Part shown: in pieces, positions 32,802 to 43,917 of the stretch | Layout of the letters: each line of letters begins with the position of its first letter | Numbering within the stretch: position 1 is the stretch's first letter | NCBI GenBank assembly: GCA_963576725.1 | Contig: OY755237.1 | Coordinates: 62,721,423 to 62,785,422 of the forward strand | DNA: 64,000 nucleotides | From: Azorinus chamasolen | Taxonomy: Eukaryota; Mollusca; Bivalvia; Cardiida; Solecurtidae | Reading direction: 5' to 3' | Notes under the pieces: generated by a model | Told to the model about the DNA's origin: nothing | What the model saw: only the letters and a program-made list of their open reading frames with translations | Database searches by the model: none | Made by a program: the position numbers and the translations under genes

Positions 32802-33204
32802 ACACATTATATAACTCATTATCGTACAATTTGAAACGGTTGGTTAGGAAAGGGTGTTGGACATTCCACCAGCCGTATAAGTAGACGCGTTATTGACTGT
32901 AATACGTTTGCAGCAGATAGAACTTGTTCATCTTCTGATAAGAATTTCAGCAAAATGTATTTACGAAGAGATCGAATGCCCAGTATCTATTTACCAGCCC
33001 CCAATTCCGAGGGTCAAATACATATTTGATAATGCAACTATGCATATGATAAATGGAAACCTGAGTAGGTATTGTAAATCGGATTGCTTAATCAATTAAT
33101 CTACGAATAGTTATGCAAGAAATAATAACGCCACGAATATTAATTGCATACACTCGTAAATAAACGAACCATTTACCAGGAATGTGCGAAATGTGCTACC
33201 TGAG

Positions 33205-33636
33205 ACTCTTAACTTTTTACCCCATGAATATTCATGTAAGGAATGATGGCATCATGAATACATGTATCAATTTTTATAATGGCACATGAACATAGGAGTT
33301 CACCATGACAGAAACCGTAAAGTCTGGGTCCATGCTTATAAAACTTTTAGTTGAGTCTGAGAACGTTCTCAAGCATTTGATAGGTCAGATTTGAGCCTGT
33401 GGCTCAAATCTGACCAATCAAAAGCTTGAGAACTCAAATCTGACCAATCAAAAGCCTGAGAACGAAACTCAGACTCAACTAAAAGCTTTATAAGCATGGA
33501 CCCTGATCAATATTAGTTAATACGCAAACGGAGCCGACCCTGATAAGGCAGCTCCTATAGCATCCCGTCTGATCTGGGTCTACTCTGTTTGCAAAGGCGT
33601 ATAAAGGTGTATTTATGGAGTAAAGGGTTACTCTAA
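33205..33636. mobile_element. C-like MITE split by the 178-bp palindrome
   Basis: The left part (CTTTTTACCCCATGAATATT, GATGGCATCATGAATAC) and the right part (ACGCAAACGGAGCCGACCC, GCAGCTCCTATAGCATCC, TAAAGGGTTA) belong to one element. The palindrome at 33326-33503 interrupts it between GTAAAGTCT and TGATCAATATT. Confidence 0.65.
33326..33503. mobile_element. 178-bp palindromic element, opposite orientation
   Basis: Starts GGGTCCATGCTTATAAAAC and ends GCTTTATAAGCATGGACCC. Here the extra block (CTCAAATCTGACCAATCAAA) is in the right arm. The reverse complement matches 4866-5043 almost base for base. Confidence 0.85.
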
Positions 33637-33739
33637 CAGAAGTAATAGCATCATGTCTAGCATAATGGTTTGAATGAGAATGTTAGGATGCTGGAAGAAG
33701 TTAAACTATCGCTCTGTAAGATCAATTGGCAATCTAAAG

Positions 33740-34467
33740 GGGCCGTCACACCATGACGTTCTGTCAACGTTCTCTGAACATTTCAATCGTTCAATTTTTG
33801 AGCGTTCTAGAGTGAGGATGACACATCTGGCGTGTGATAAACGTGTACCTAACGCATGACTAGCGTGTGTCTTACGCGCGAGAAGCGTGTAACAGCGACC
33901 AAGTAAGATACCCCTGAAAACCATTAGCGTGTGCTAACGTGCCACTGGCGCACAACGAACGATTTGTGAACGTTAGACGAGCGTGTTGAGCGTGTGACTA
34001 ACGTGTGAATAACGACAGAATAGCGTTTCAAATGACGTTCGTTTGACTTTAGTCACACGCTGTGTGCGCTAGGGGGCCGTTCAGCGGTCGTTGACAGGTC
34101 GCCAGTGAGTCGTTCACTGCAAAACAAACGATTAGTAACAACCAAGCAACGCTAGAGTAACGACTGACTTACGATATCCTAACGCGTGCAACGCTCATCG
34201 AACGTTAGTAAAACGTTCCATTAACGTTCTTAAACGTTCCTCAGCGTTTAAAATTAAACGCTGAAGAACGCTGGTCTCAGTGAGAACTTCTGTGCATGTT
34301 CAAAACTGTTTTCCAGGCCAGCGTTCTCCGCCGATTCCCGGCGATCACCGACGTTCACTAGCGTTCACACAACGCTCTTCTGGCGCTATCCCAGCGACCA
34401 TGGGCGACTACCAACGTTTACTCAAACGCCAGAGAACGCTGACCAGAACGTCATGGTGTGACGGGCC
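33740..34467. mobile_element. 728-bp CpG-rich element with 24-bp terminal inverted repeats
   Basis: Begins GGGCCGTCACACCATGACGT and ends with the complement (ACGTCATGGTGTGACGGGCC). Inside, ACG/CGT-centred words (AACGTT, GCGTGTG, TAACG, AGCGTT) recur roughly every 8-12 bases in both orientations, unlike the CpG-poor surroundings. No target duplication or transposase is apparent and the superfamily is not identified. The 94-codon frame at 34280 is inside it. Confidence 0.72.
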
Positions 34468-35030
34468 TATTAGATATTATATACATTCGAAGCCAAACTG
34501 CAAAACCTTGTTTAATTATATGAAGAATATAATAAGTTTGGACATGTTGAATGAAATTATATAAAATATTAAACTTGCATTATGTTGCCATAGAATGCTC
34601 AAAATCCAAATTCCAAGTGGATATTGAAAAACCCAACATTTTGAATCGATTTTAAGTAATATTGTCGAGAGTGAAATGTGATAGGGCACGGGTTTAAACT
34701 AGTGGTTGCACTGAAGCTAAAGTTGCAATATTGAATAGTGAAATAATTGACGAATCGATACCTTAGAACAAAACAAATGTCCTGGAGACGATTGCATGTT
34801 TTCAACATTCTACAAACATTCTGTTAATAACTTTTTTATAGTTTAAAACCATTTGTCCTGTTGTTATACAGGAGCCGTGGTTTAACTAATAAAACACTGC
34901 GGGTGATTTCGAATACATTTGCAACAGTTTGGAATCACAAACCTTTGCTTAGTCAACGATTCGTACGCGTCCATTATAAAACAGGGACGGCACACGTTGT
35001 TCAGCGGATAAAACAATTGTGGCTCTTAAC
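34468..35030. other. Unassigned sequence
   Basis: No feature recognised before the family F element. Confidence 0.35.
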
Positions 35031-35035
35031 CTTTA

Positions 35036-35239
35036 GCCTGCTGAGCAAATTATTTTTACAGATTTTTTCGCCTACTACATTCTCAAAATTCAAGCTATAA
35101 TCAATTTGTCTACAAAAATGCAATCAGTGTGTCAAACAGTTTGAATCTCGATGAGACGCCGAGTTACTCGGCGTTTCATCTGGATCCAAACTGTTTGCAT
35201 ATGGATTTACTCATCCATCCATAGCAGGCTAAAGGTTAA
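35036..35239. mobile_element. MITE family F, 204 bp, TTAA-flanked
   Basis: TTAACCTTTAGCCTGCTGAG at 35036 and GCAGGCTAAAGGTTAA ending at 35239. Hairpin GACGCCGAGTTACTCGGCG between AAACAGTTTGAATCTCGATGA and CATCTGGATCCAAACTGTTT. Confidence 0.82.
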
Positions 35240-35436
35240 ACTTAGAAAGAAAACATCTATTTATGTATTCATTGAACACATTTCTTTCTCACTGTCTCCC
35301 GGTATTACTGAATGGAAACAGGTTCATTCAGCTTTAGAATCAGCATTCACAGACGTAGTGTATACATTATCATAAATAAAGGAGGAATAAAACACGGTGA
35401 ATCATACTCTTTTTTTAACGCTTACAGAGCTGGATA

Positions 35437-35627
35437 CGAGTCACTAATGTAATTTGCAAACAGTGGAGACCGAGATGAGAGGGCTCCAAGAGGAGCCCTC
35501 TCATCTGGGTCTGCACTGTTTGTCATGTTACACTTTTCTTTAAAAAAAGCCCCCTAGATATACACCGTTAACTTGACTTGTGTGCATTATGGAATAGTTC
35601 ATTTGAAAATTCAGCGATGTCAGGGTT
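35437..35627. mobile_element. MITE family D (reverse orientation)
   Basis: GAGTCACTAATGTAATTTGC, hairpin GAGAGGGCTCCAAGAGGAGCCCTC, TGTCATGTTACACTTTTC, right end CGATGTCAGGGTTAAT. Confidence 0.65.
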
Positions 35628-35698
35628 AATCGATGCATACAAATAACCCAGAATGTTTTTATACATCTTATCACGCAAGCGTCTAGTCAATTTGAATA

Positions 35699-35903
35699 CA
35701 GTAAAACCCCGCTAATGCGACCACCAAAACGGGGCATAATTCTTGGTGGCAGAGGCAGGTGGTAGCTTAATGCAGGACGAAAGTTATGCAGAAAGCTCCT
35801 ATAGGAGCTTTCTGCATAACTTTCGTCCTGCATTAAGCTACCACCTGCTTTAGACGACATCAGTGGCTGTTTATTAAGTGGTCGCATTAGCGGGGTTTCA
35901 CTG
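35699..35903. mobile_element. MITE family E, second subtype, intact and TA-flanked
   Basis: CAGTAAAACCCCGCTAATGC at the left, GCATTAGCGGGGTTTCACTG at the right. Hairpin arms are fully paired: GGTGGTAGCTTAATGCAGGA, CGAAAGTTATGCAGAAAGC, apex CTCCTATAGGAG. Relative to 20020 the arms differ on both sides together (GGGTGAAAGTCA against GGACGAAAGTTA). Confidence 0.88.
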
Positions 35904-36273
35904 TATTTCAAAAATAACTGTTACAATGATTAACATGACTGTAACACAGGGGTTTCAGCCCTCGATTAAACTAAGGATTTATTTGATTTCTTTTGAAAGA
36001 TAGGTTTGGCTATAATAAGGTATTAGTATCGCTGTGTTAACTATTGGCACGCTAGGAAAATTAATTCCATTTGGAAAATGGTCGTAAGCTACTATTCTCA
36101 AATTACGTCATATTTCACCAAAAACCACCACAGAGTATCACACAGTTTGTATTTTGATCAGATACCGAGTTATTTGGCCTCTGATTTGGATCCAAACTGT
36201 TTGCATAGGTGCTTGCATATTAGCCGTTTGCGTGCAAAGATTTACTATATATTCCGAGCGTTGATTGATTTCA

Positions 36274-36523
36274 TTAACCCTTCTCTTGTTGAATTTTAAA
36301 ATACATTCCTCCTTCTTTACCCATGCCCTGTTGTATAATTACATATATCTTCACTTTGTACAAGTATTTCGCTGTGCAATCACTGCTGTGGAGTGCACTG
36401 GTTGCACAATCAACTTGTAAATAGTGCAGACCCTGATGAGACAGCTCCTGTAGGAGCTGTCTCATCTGGGTCTTCACTATTTACAGGTAGGTATATTGAC
36501 GTGAATAGCAAGCGAAGGGTTAA
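36274..36523. mobile_element. MITE family A, TTAA-flanked (forward orientation)
   Basis: TTAA at 36274-36277 and 36520-36523. Apex CAGCTCCTGTAGGAGCTG. The off-pair CCCTGATGAG / CTCATCTGGG is kept. Confidence 0.88.
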
Positions 36524-36648
36524 TCCCAATAGGTTTCCTGAACTCAAACACTTGGTCGTAAGTTGATTTGAACAATATAAACAATTTGCATGCAGTGGTA
36601 ATTTCGTAATGTCTTACAAACGACCGATAATATACTCTACAAAATAAT

Positions 36649-37232
36649 TTAAGGGTCACTGGTCAGTTTCCCATAGGGCTCAATGTATTCACTACACAAC
36701 TTTGGTACTTCGTATCTTTCACCAATGTCGCTTAATCCCAACAAAATTTGCAGGAATTATTGTTAGAGATTAATTAACGGATGCAGATGAAAATTATACC
36801 TGTTGGAGTCTTATGCTCCTCCGTGGAAAAAATGTAAATCTATGTTTTTCACACAAAAAAATGCTTAATTTTCAACAGGAGTTTTCCTTGCTTTGGAAAT
36901 CGAAAATCATATTAATATTGGAAATAATGGAACACGGAAAGGTTTACCAAAATTTGTGACATACCAAAAACATGTTTATTGGTATTCCAGATAAGAGTAA
37001 AATGATATTTATTTTTTGGAGAATTCAGAAATTCCCAATTTTCGTTTTTTCATTCCATGGATGCCTATAGGACCTTGGCATAACTCAATCTCACTGGAAT
37101 CTGTAGTTTGACATTTTGACAATACTTCCTGTACATTTTGTCGAAATTCATTTATGTCTATGGAAAATACAGGCTGCCAAAGTTGTAGGGTAATTGCATA
37201 AACCCTATGGTAAAAGTACTACTGACCCTTAA
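36649..37232. mobile_element. 584-bp TTAA-flanked element with GGGTCA ends
   Basis: TTAAGGGTCACTGGTCAGTT and TTTCCCATAGGG at the left; CCCTATGGTAAAAGTACT and ACTGACCCTTAA at the right. It has no central hairpin. TTAA targets with GG-starting ends fit Kolobok-type or piggyBac-type elements; I cannot decide between them. The interior is AT-rich without a frame. Confidence 0.65.
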
Positions 37233-37383
37233 ATATTTTTGTTGAGTATATATACACATTCTAATAACCCTACGTATTCGGGCAGACACAGTTATGCTAT
37301 TGGTGTCGACCCAGGTTAAACAGCTCGTTCTGGAACCGTTTGATGGCGGTTTTCACGACTACGTCAGCCTAAGATAGGGAATG

Positions 37384-37593
37384 CAGTAAACTCCTCTAAA
37401 ACCGGACGCTGAACTAAGTATACGTCTTGGAGAGAGGTGACAGTTTAGCGACAGTTTAATGCAGGGTGAACGTCATGCAGAAAGCTCCTCTATGAGCAAT
37501 CTGCATGACTTTCACCCTGCATTAAGTAGCCATCTGCCTAAAAAGTATGTGAATTATTCTCTACTAGAATTCCGGTTTAGAGGGGGTTTACTG
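37384..37593. mobile_element. MITE family E
   Basis: CAGTAAACTCCTCTAAAACC and GGTTTAGAGGGGGTTTACTG ends. The left arm carries an extra block (GACAGTTTAGC). Apex CTCCTCTATGAGC is decayed. Confidence 0.8.
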
Positions 37594-37794
37594 CATGGAA
37601 ACATGTCTTATTAAGCTGCACAGAATGAGTCGACTAGGTGTTCGAACATATGGATTGCATGTATATCACAGTATATGGCTAGCCCTTCTTTAAGCGCTCA
37701 TGTGTCTAACTTGAAAGTTGAATCTGCGCATTTTCAAACGTTGGAATTATATTCACATTGATAGTGCAAATAACAATCAGTACTGACACATGAC

Positions 37795-38005
37795 GTTATT
37801 TCGGACGAGACTATAAATCGAGGTCCGATGTATCAGTGCTTTACACTGGGCATCTAAAAGAACCAGAGAAACTCAGTCGATAATAAGAGTAGGGCATCGC
37901 GTCCGGGTTTCTCTGTATCATCTCCCCTCTCTCTCTGGGGCGTCCAATTAGCCCATAGTGGGCAGAAACGGACGTTAATCAACACAAACAAACAAAACCA
38001 TTATT
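37795..38005 (+). mobile_element. SINE body and tail
   Basis: GGACGAGACTATAAATCGAG, then CAGTGCTTTACACTGGGCAT, AAAGAACCAGAGAAACTC, GTTTCTCTGTATCATCTCCC. The first block is shared with 8888-8906. The pattern resembles 3' halves of bivalve SINEs. It ends near an (ACAA)n run. Confidence 0.5.
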
Positions 38006-38269
38006 TCGGTATTAATGCTGCACATATAATGACCTATGCATGATTATAGTAACTCCGTGTCTCATGAGGATCTAACCTGTTTGGTAGTGTGACATTTTTA
38101 AATAAAAATGACGAAACATGAAACTTTTAGCAGAAGCAGGCAAAACAAATATGCAGACGCTTAAAGTTGGCAGCCAAAGCGTTAAGCTTTCAATTCATAG
38201 TACACCAAATCTTACTAAATTGTTCAAGTCGGTTTCATCCAAGTGAAATGTGCATTTAAATAAAATTAT

Positions 38270-38430
38270 TACAGAGGTCCACATAAGATTTATGCATTAG
38301 AATCATTTAGAACGCTCCTGATGGAGCGTTCTATACAACGTTCATCCTACATTAAGCAGCTACCTGACAAAATATATCTAAATGTTTCTTTACTGAAATT
38401 CCAACTTAGAGAGTGTTTGTTGTATGCACA
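38270..38430. mobile_element. Damaged MITE family E
   Basis: GAACGCTCCTGATGGAGCGTTC is an altered but still self-complementary apex; TTCATCCTACATTAAGCAG and ACTTAGAGAGTGTTTGTTGT follow. Confidence 0.55.
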
Positions 38431-38466
38431 AATTGCTTATAATTTCATGAAAATGTATCATTAGCA

Positions 38467-38695
38467 TTAATCCTTTCCTTTATATAAACACCTTTTCACG
38501 CATATGCAAACAGAGTAGGAGCCGTCTGATCAGGGTCAGCTCAGTTTGCTAATGGATTTTGATATACCTGTTTCTGTAGTTTCTAAAAAGGCTACAATGC
38601 TCCACATTCCATATTTCATTACAACTATTTTGTCCATGACTATTCATTAGGTATTGGAATATGAAATAAACACAGAACAAGAAAATGGTCAACAG
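38467..38695. mobile_element. MITE family C, hairpin reduced
   Basis: ATTAATCCTTTCCTTTATATA, GCAAACAGAGTAGGAGCCG, TCTGATCAGGGTCAGCTC, then the family body (CATATTTCATTACAACTATT) and GAACAAGAAAATGG. Confidence 0.6.
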
Positions 38696-39067
38696 ACAAC
38701 GCTGTGCCAGAGGAGATGACGAGCCAAGATTCAAGAGACTGTTTGGCACTCGTCCAATAGAATTTCACGATCGTCTAGGATTTAGTCAGCATTAGACCCA
38801 ATCAAAATTTGAGCAAACATTTTGTTCACAGTGGTTAGAATTAAGTGGACAATCTTGTTTCGCTAGTCAATCAGAATTCATACTGATTCATGGCTCATTT
38901 TATTTCATAATTCATTTCTCTGCTCAATTAATGAGGTAAACGGTTTGTAATAGAATAAGAAAAATCACCAAGAATCCAATGTTGATGTCTCAGCATATAT
39001 CTATCAATATGTGTGTCATAATGCATAACATGACCTTCACACTTAAGTAAATATGCAACCTCAGCAA

Positions 39068-39297
39068 TGACATGCATACACCTTTCTACGCCTTTTCAAG
39101 CAGAGTAGACCCAGGCCAGACTATATGATCCGTCTGATCAGGGTCTGCTCTATCTGCTTATTATAAAATATAGCTATGATTCTACCGTTTCTTACATGGC
39201 TTAAAATGCCAGTGTCGATGTGCTATTATAAAAAAAGTATTCTAATATGCATGACGTCATTATTTCTTGCAAAAGTATTCACGGAGGAAAGGGCTGA
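39068..39297. mobile_element. C-like MITE
   Basis: CACCTTTCTACGCC, GCAGAGTAGACCCAGGCCAG, CCGTCTGATCAGGGTCTGC, ATGACGTCATTATTTCTTGC, GGAGGAAAGGG. Confidence 0.55.
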
Positions 39298-39606
39298 ACA
39301 CTGACAATCTCCAATGTTTCTGTTTCGCCCCCAGTATCTGTCTCACCCAGTATCGCCAAATTTTCGTTCGCATCAATAGCACGCAAAACACGAAATTATA
39401 AATGTAATGAAGAAATATGGAATGTCAAGATTTAATGCGTGCAGAAATGAGGTTTCAGCACCATTGATTGTGTTCTGAGAAGGGATTGGCAAATCTGCTT
39501 TTGATCATACTGTTCCCATTTTAAATATTTGCCACATGATGTTCCTGCCACTGATACCTTGTGTTACATGTAACAGTATGGGTCCAGATTTCTCACTCTA
39601 AATACT

Positions 39607-39845
39607 TTAACTGCAAAGCTTGGTTTACCCACCTGTAATTAGTGAAGACCCAGATGAGACAGCTCCTGCAGGAGCTGTCTCACCAGGGTCTGCACTATTT
39701 ACAAATTTATTGTGCAACCAGTGTACTCCGCAGCAGTGATTGCACAGCGAAATAATTGTACACAGTGACGATATATGGAATTATACAACAGGACATGGGT
39801 AAAGAAGGAGACATGTATTTTAAAATTCAGCAAGGGAAGGGTTAA
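39607..39845. mobile_element. MITE family A with shortened left end
   Basis: TTAACTGCAAAGCTTGG replaces the usual end, then ACCTGTAATTAGTGAAGACC, the hairpin with apex AGCTCCTGCAGGAGCT, and GGGAAGGGTTAA ending at 39845. Confidence 0.8.
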
Positions 39846-40077
39846 AACAACACTATTCGGCCATTTTGGTTAAATGTAGGCAATATCGAATATGTTGGGT
39901 GTATGTTGGTTATTTCAGCAGCACTATCATCTGTGTCTACTGCATGCGAACAACTATTGTATTCATGTTAGCATTTGAATAAGTTTCGATTTCAAATATA
40001 TAATGATGATTTATTGTTAACTAAATCTGTATCATGTATGTTCATGATTTATACATGTATTGAATCTCCGTAAGGTC

Positions 40078-40140
40078 CTGAAGGGAGTTTGGTCATTTAA
40101 CACACTTAATGAATAATTCATTCATTCATTCATTCATCCA
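40078..40140 (+). mobile_element. LINE 3' end with (ATTC)n tail
   Basis: AGGTCCTGAAGGGAGTTTGG is followed by (ATTC)n. Reverse-strand relatives lie at 43922, 44625 and 45082. Confidence 0.5.
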
Positions 40141-40404
40141 TGCACATGTATGATTGTATTGCCCTATACACCGGTATAATACCAATTATTCCGGTTTTAA
40201 ACATAATCATATTGCAAAAAAAATTAAAAACTGTTCGCGACCAGACTTGCATTTGTAAACGACCGGGCATCTCACCAGATTCCAAGCTGTGGGTCAATAG
40301 TTTCTGAACATATTGGTCGAATTGGAAATGGTAAATGTTGTAACCTAGTCTAAATTTGCGTTGAAATTATTGTGTTCACATCGGGTTAAGAGGAAAGGTG
40401 TACA

Positions 40405-41993
40405 GTAAATATGGAAAAATAGTCAAACAGGGAGAGCCACACACGAAATGACACCGCACCAGACACCATCTAACAAGAAACGGTAAAGCCACAAGACAAT
40501 ATGGAAAAATAGTCAAACAGGGAGAGCCACAGACGAAATGACACCGCACCAAACACCATCTAACAAGAAACGGTAAAGCCACAAGACAAAACATAACAGG
40601 ACGCATATCAAGACGAAACACATTAAACATTAAGCATATTAAACAACAAAATTGACCGTAGGCTGAAAGCAGGAGTGTCGCCTTGGAACGGCCAGCAGCC
40701 GAAAAAAAGGCTACTGGGGGACTTAAACCTGGTTTACGGGTACCCAACCTCGTCCTTATCCCACTTTCACCAAAGTCAAAATGTAAAAAAATTCCCCCTC
40801 CAGACAACTCCACAACATGCATAACGATGTCTGCCAAAATGAAAATGATTTGAAAATAAACGTTAGAGGTAAACACGCGACGTCATCATGTAAATGACGT
40901 CATAATTTAAAAGTACGGGAAAACTATTTGAAACACTTCTACACCGACATTTAATAAAAGATAAATCGCAAGAAGATACAATTACTAGTGGATATTAAGC
41001 ATGTACAACTGTTTTGTTTGAAAAAGAATAAACTTGACATCGTAGACATGTACTCGATGACTATTCAGGTCAGAGCAGCTGTGGAGAAGTCATTTGGGGT
41101 ACGACAGAACTGGCAAAATACAAATATCTAATTTCCTCCATCCGTAAACGGGTTTAAGAGGGAATCTTCATAGAGTATTAAGCCTTTTCCGTCGTCGCAC
41201 AAGCACAGAGGAAAGCATAATGACCAACTGTAAAGGGGTCGACCACCAAGCATGTAGTGTGCTGCAATATAGAGGGGTCATATCCCTTTTTAATGAGTTG
41301 TTTTATACGTTTGACAAACAAAGTATCAAAATATGTGTGTCCAATAATTTTTCGAAGTTTGTAAATGACGTCACCGTAAAACTCCGGATGTGAAATACCT
41401 AACTTTAGAAATGTACGTAAATTACAATTGTATTTGCTGATGAGTAGAACATTACGGTGGTAAAATTTTGAAAATGTTTTACGAAGTTTGTCATATCTGT
41501 AGCCCTGTTTTAGTAGTTTTTCAGTGATAATAAGGTTACGATTGTTAAAATCATCAACAGAGGAACAAGCTCTAGCAAAACGAATAAGCTGAGAAATGTA
41601 TACACCGTAACATGTAGCTCGGGGAACATCCCAATCCAAATGAGGATAGTTAACTATTTTAAAATTAAAGTCATCCCTTTTGTCATAAATTCCAGAAGGA
41701 ATTGTTCCATTGTTTATAGATAAATTTAAATCTAAAAAGGCTGCAGATATGTCAGAACTATTTGTTTTATTAAGCTTGAGCTCCCTAGGGTAAATTGAGG
41801 TTATCATAGAATCAAAGTATGGGTTATCAATATTAAAAATGTCGTCTAAATAACGTGCTGTATTGTTAAAGGCATTGATGACATCCGCCTGTGAATCGCT
41901 GTTAAGGTTAAGCATAAAATCCCGTTCATAACAAAACAAAAACAAGTCTGCAATTTAAGGAGCACAATTGGTTCCCATGGGAATACCAATGAC
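40405..41993 (-). mobile_element. Naiad-type Penelope-like element, 5'-truncated copy A
   Basis: On the minus strand this copy runs from the reverse transcriptase motif B region (IGIPMGTNCAP, ending about 41993) through the C-terminal domain to a 3' tail with TTTCACCAAAG-like blocks and GGTACCCAACCTCG in the plus reading. The tail shows a 90-bp direct repeat (ATGGAAAAATAGTCAAACAG at 40411 and 40501). A family E MITE begins where the copy stops, so the 5' part is absent. The tail is closely similar to that of the copy at 54812-55430. Confidence 0.85.
41178..41993 (-). pseudogene. Reverse transcriptase C-terminal part, Naiad copy A
   Basis: The longest open part (41945-41178, 255 codons) begins LFLFCYERDFML, carries the catalytic RYLDDIF at 41841-41852 (residues 31-37), then the C-terminal region with YGVYISQLIRFARACSS and SKFYHRN, LGISHPEFYGD. 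In Penelope-like reverse transcriptases the YLDD box is motif C of the active site, and GVYxSQLxRFA lies just after it. Upstream, in frame, IGIPMGTNCAP is followed by TAA (41955-41957) where the family has a sense codon, so the frame is broken by one nonsense change. The 5' two thirds, including the GIY-YIG nuclease, are missing. It is non-functional, but its core is well kept. Confidence 0.85.
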
Positions 41994-42172
41994 CTGGCGA
42001 TAAACCCTCTAAAATGGAATTCTAGTAGAAAGGAATTTAGCTGCTTTTAGGCAGGTGGCTGCTTTATGCAGGGTGAAAGTCATGATGAAAGCACCCTGCA
42101 TTAAGCTGCCACCTGTCCCCAAGACCGATATTTATGCTAACTTTAACGTCCGGTTTAGACAGTTTTACATGT
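41994..42172. mobile_element. MITE family E at the broken end of Naiad copy A
   Basis: TAAACCCTCTAAAATGG, GCAGGTGGCTGCTTTATGCAG, then a collapsed apex (CATGATGAAAGCACC), CATTAAGCTGCCACCTGTC and CGGTTTAGACAGTTTTACATG. Confidence 0.7.
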
Positions 42173-42514
42173 AATTTGTTTCTGCGAGCCATAAAGTAAA
42201 ATCAATGATTTTACCATCTCTTTAGAATTCTACTTATGTAGCATCAAAGTGAATAAGCCGATTTGCTGACGTTGCGACGATTTTACGCTATGAAGATATT
42301 GGCCAATATTTATCAAATACCAGGAGGATAATATAATCTTAGAACTTTCACGTTAATAGTATAAATCAACAGTTTATATACTGTAGAGACCTGAAAGATT
42401 AGATGATTCTCCAAGGTTTCTTATGAATGAAAACGTGCTTCATTCATTGCGAGATTTGTTCTTACTGTGTATTGGCCATTTGGGAGGATGATTGATAATA
42501 AATATTCAGTCTTC

Positions 42515-42650
42515 TGTCTTAACCATTTGATTCCAGAACACGCATACACCTGCCATTTGTAAACGGTACAGACCCAGACAAGAAGGACCAAAGAGAAGTC
42601 CTCTGATCATGGTCTACACTGCTGGTCATTCAAAGTCCTAAAGCAAGTTA
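42515..42650. mobile_element. D-like hairpin relic
   Basis: TTAACCATTTGATTCCAG, ATTTGTAAACGGTACAGACCC, AGGACCAAAGAGAAGTCC, TCATGGTCTACACTGC. Confidence 0.5.
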
Positions 42651-43330
42651 AGTCTTGCAGACTCTTGAATTATGGTCTCTGTAGTAACACCGATTGGATC
42701 TTCCGCTCTGAAGATCTGTGTTGTAAGGGTAAATGGCAGGCAGCAGATGTCTGTAATGTCTATTTCATCACCGTTTGTTATACCATTGTCTGCAATGTTT
42801 GAATACGTTCTTCATTGTAGAACAAACGGACCTATGAAATGCTAGCAAATGAATAAGTGTTTAATATACATCAGAACCTGTCTTAAGCGGCGATCAAAAA
42901 GAATGAGATCAATCACACTTACTCATATGCAAAGCTATATTTCGTTTAAACATATGTTATTTCTGAAAGGTACATAAATCCACTTATCACTATATTTATA
43001 ATAAGGATTGATTCGATGCAATATGTTTATTAGGATCCTCTCCTTGATGCATTATATCTGTAATGGTGGACATTTTCTAACGTAACATATGTTGTGTACA
43101 AAACTACAAAATGAACACATTACAAGAGTACATAAAAGAGTCAAACAAATTCTTGATAGACAATAGGACTATCGTCTGTGAAACTTAATCCGTATAAAGA
43201 GGGAAGGAACAAATACGAAACAATGATATAATGGTGGTCAACAGGACGGTGGTCGCTGGCAGACGAGAGACGGGAGTGCATATGGCAATGGCTATCCTTT
43301 ACGTACAGAAGAGCTTAAAACGGTAAAACA
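42650..43330. other. Unassigned sequence
   Basis: No gene or clear repeat. 43130-43330 may be 3' non-coding sequence of the LINE fragment that follows. Confidence 0.3.
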
Positions 43331-43334
43331 GAAC

Positions 43335-43637
43335 TCAACTAAATCTCTTAGTTTCGGAAATGAATTGCTGCACTGCTTGAATGAGAAAAAAGTTACTGTG
43401 CATATCAAGCGATGAATCGCCGTATAGAAGGAGTTTTATTGTGACAGGGTATATTTTGCTAATTGCATGCTGTAAACGGGTACGCAGGATATGGTAGTTC
43501 GGACATATACATGTAAGGCAATAATATTCAGTAATTTCGATATCACCACAAGAGCACATAGGAGAGACAACAATATTTCTTTGGAACAATGGGATATTTA
43601 ATGAACTGCAGTTTGTTCTTAAGCTATATTTGATCAC
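43335..43637 (-). pseudogene. C-terminal fragment of a non-LTR retrotransposon polyprotein
   Basis: The 100-codon frame reads KYSLRTNCSSLNIPLFQRN, then SPMCSCGDIEITEYY, LTCICPNYHILRTRL and LLLYGDSSLD. This is the characteristic zinc-binding tail (CxCG ... H/C-rich) after the reverse transcriptase in many LINE proteins of molluscs and cnidarians. In the usual form a His-Phe-Leu-x-x-Cys segment follows the CxCG; here it reads YYCLTCICPNYH, a plausible variant. Only this tail survives; reverse transcriptase motifs are not found upstream. Related families in the window are the LINE at 46755-47890 and the ATTC-tailed ends, but I cannot show they are the same element. Confidence 0.65.
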
Positions 43638-43917
43638 GTTGCGTCATGTTAAATGCAATATATGGTGTTTCGTTCACTTCTACTTGTTACACGGTCCTTT
43701 CAATATAAATATGTTGCTGTAGTATCGAAGTGGTAAATAACAAATGTATTTAGAAAACAAATTATGTTTTCTTCATTTTTCTTCGCCATACCCTATCGAT
43801 CTGCATGTCGTTACAATCGCCTCGCCAAAGCGATTCTGAGTTGCAGCAAGATATGACGTGATTGATAATAAAGACGTGTTGAACGCAGCTTTCCCACAGC
43901 AGTCATAAGAAAAATAT

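Noticed and set aside
40376..40876. 166-codon minus-strand frame
   Set aside because: It falls in the 3' tail of Naiad copy A and includes the 90-bp repeat; similar tails elsewhere do not keep the frame.
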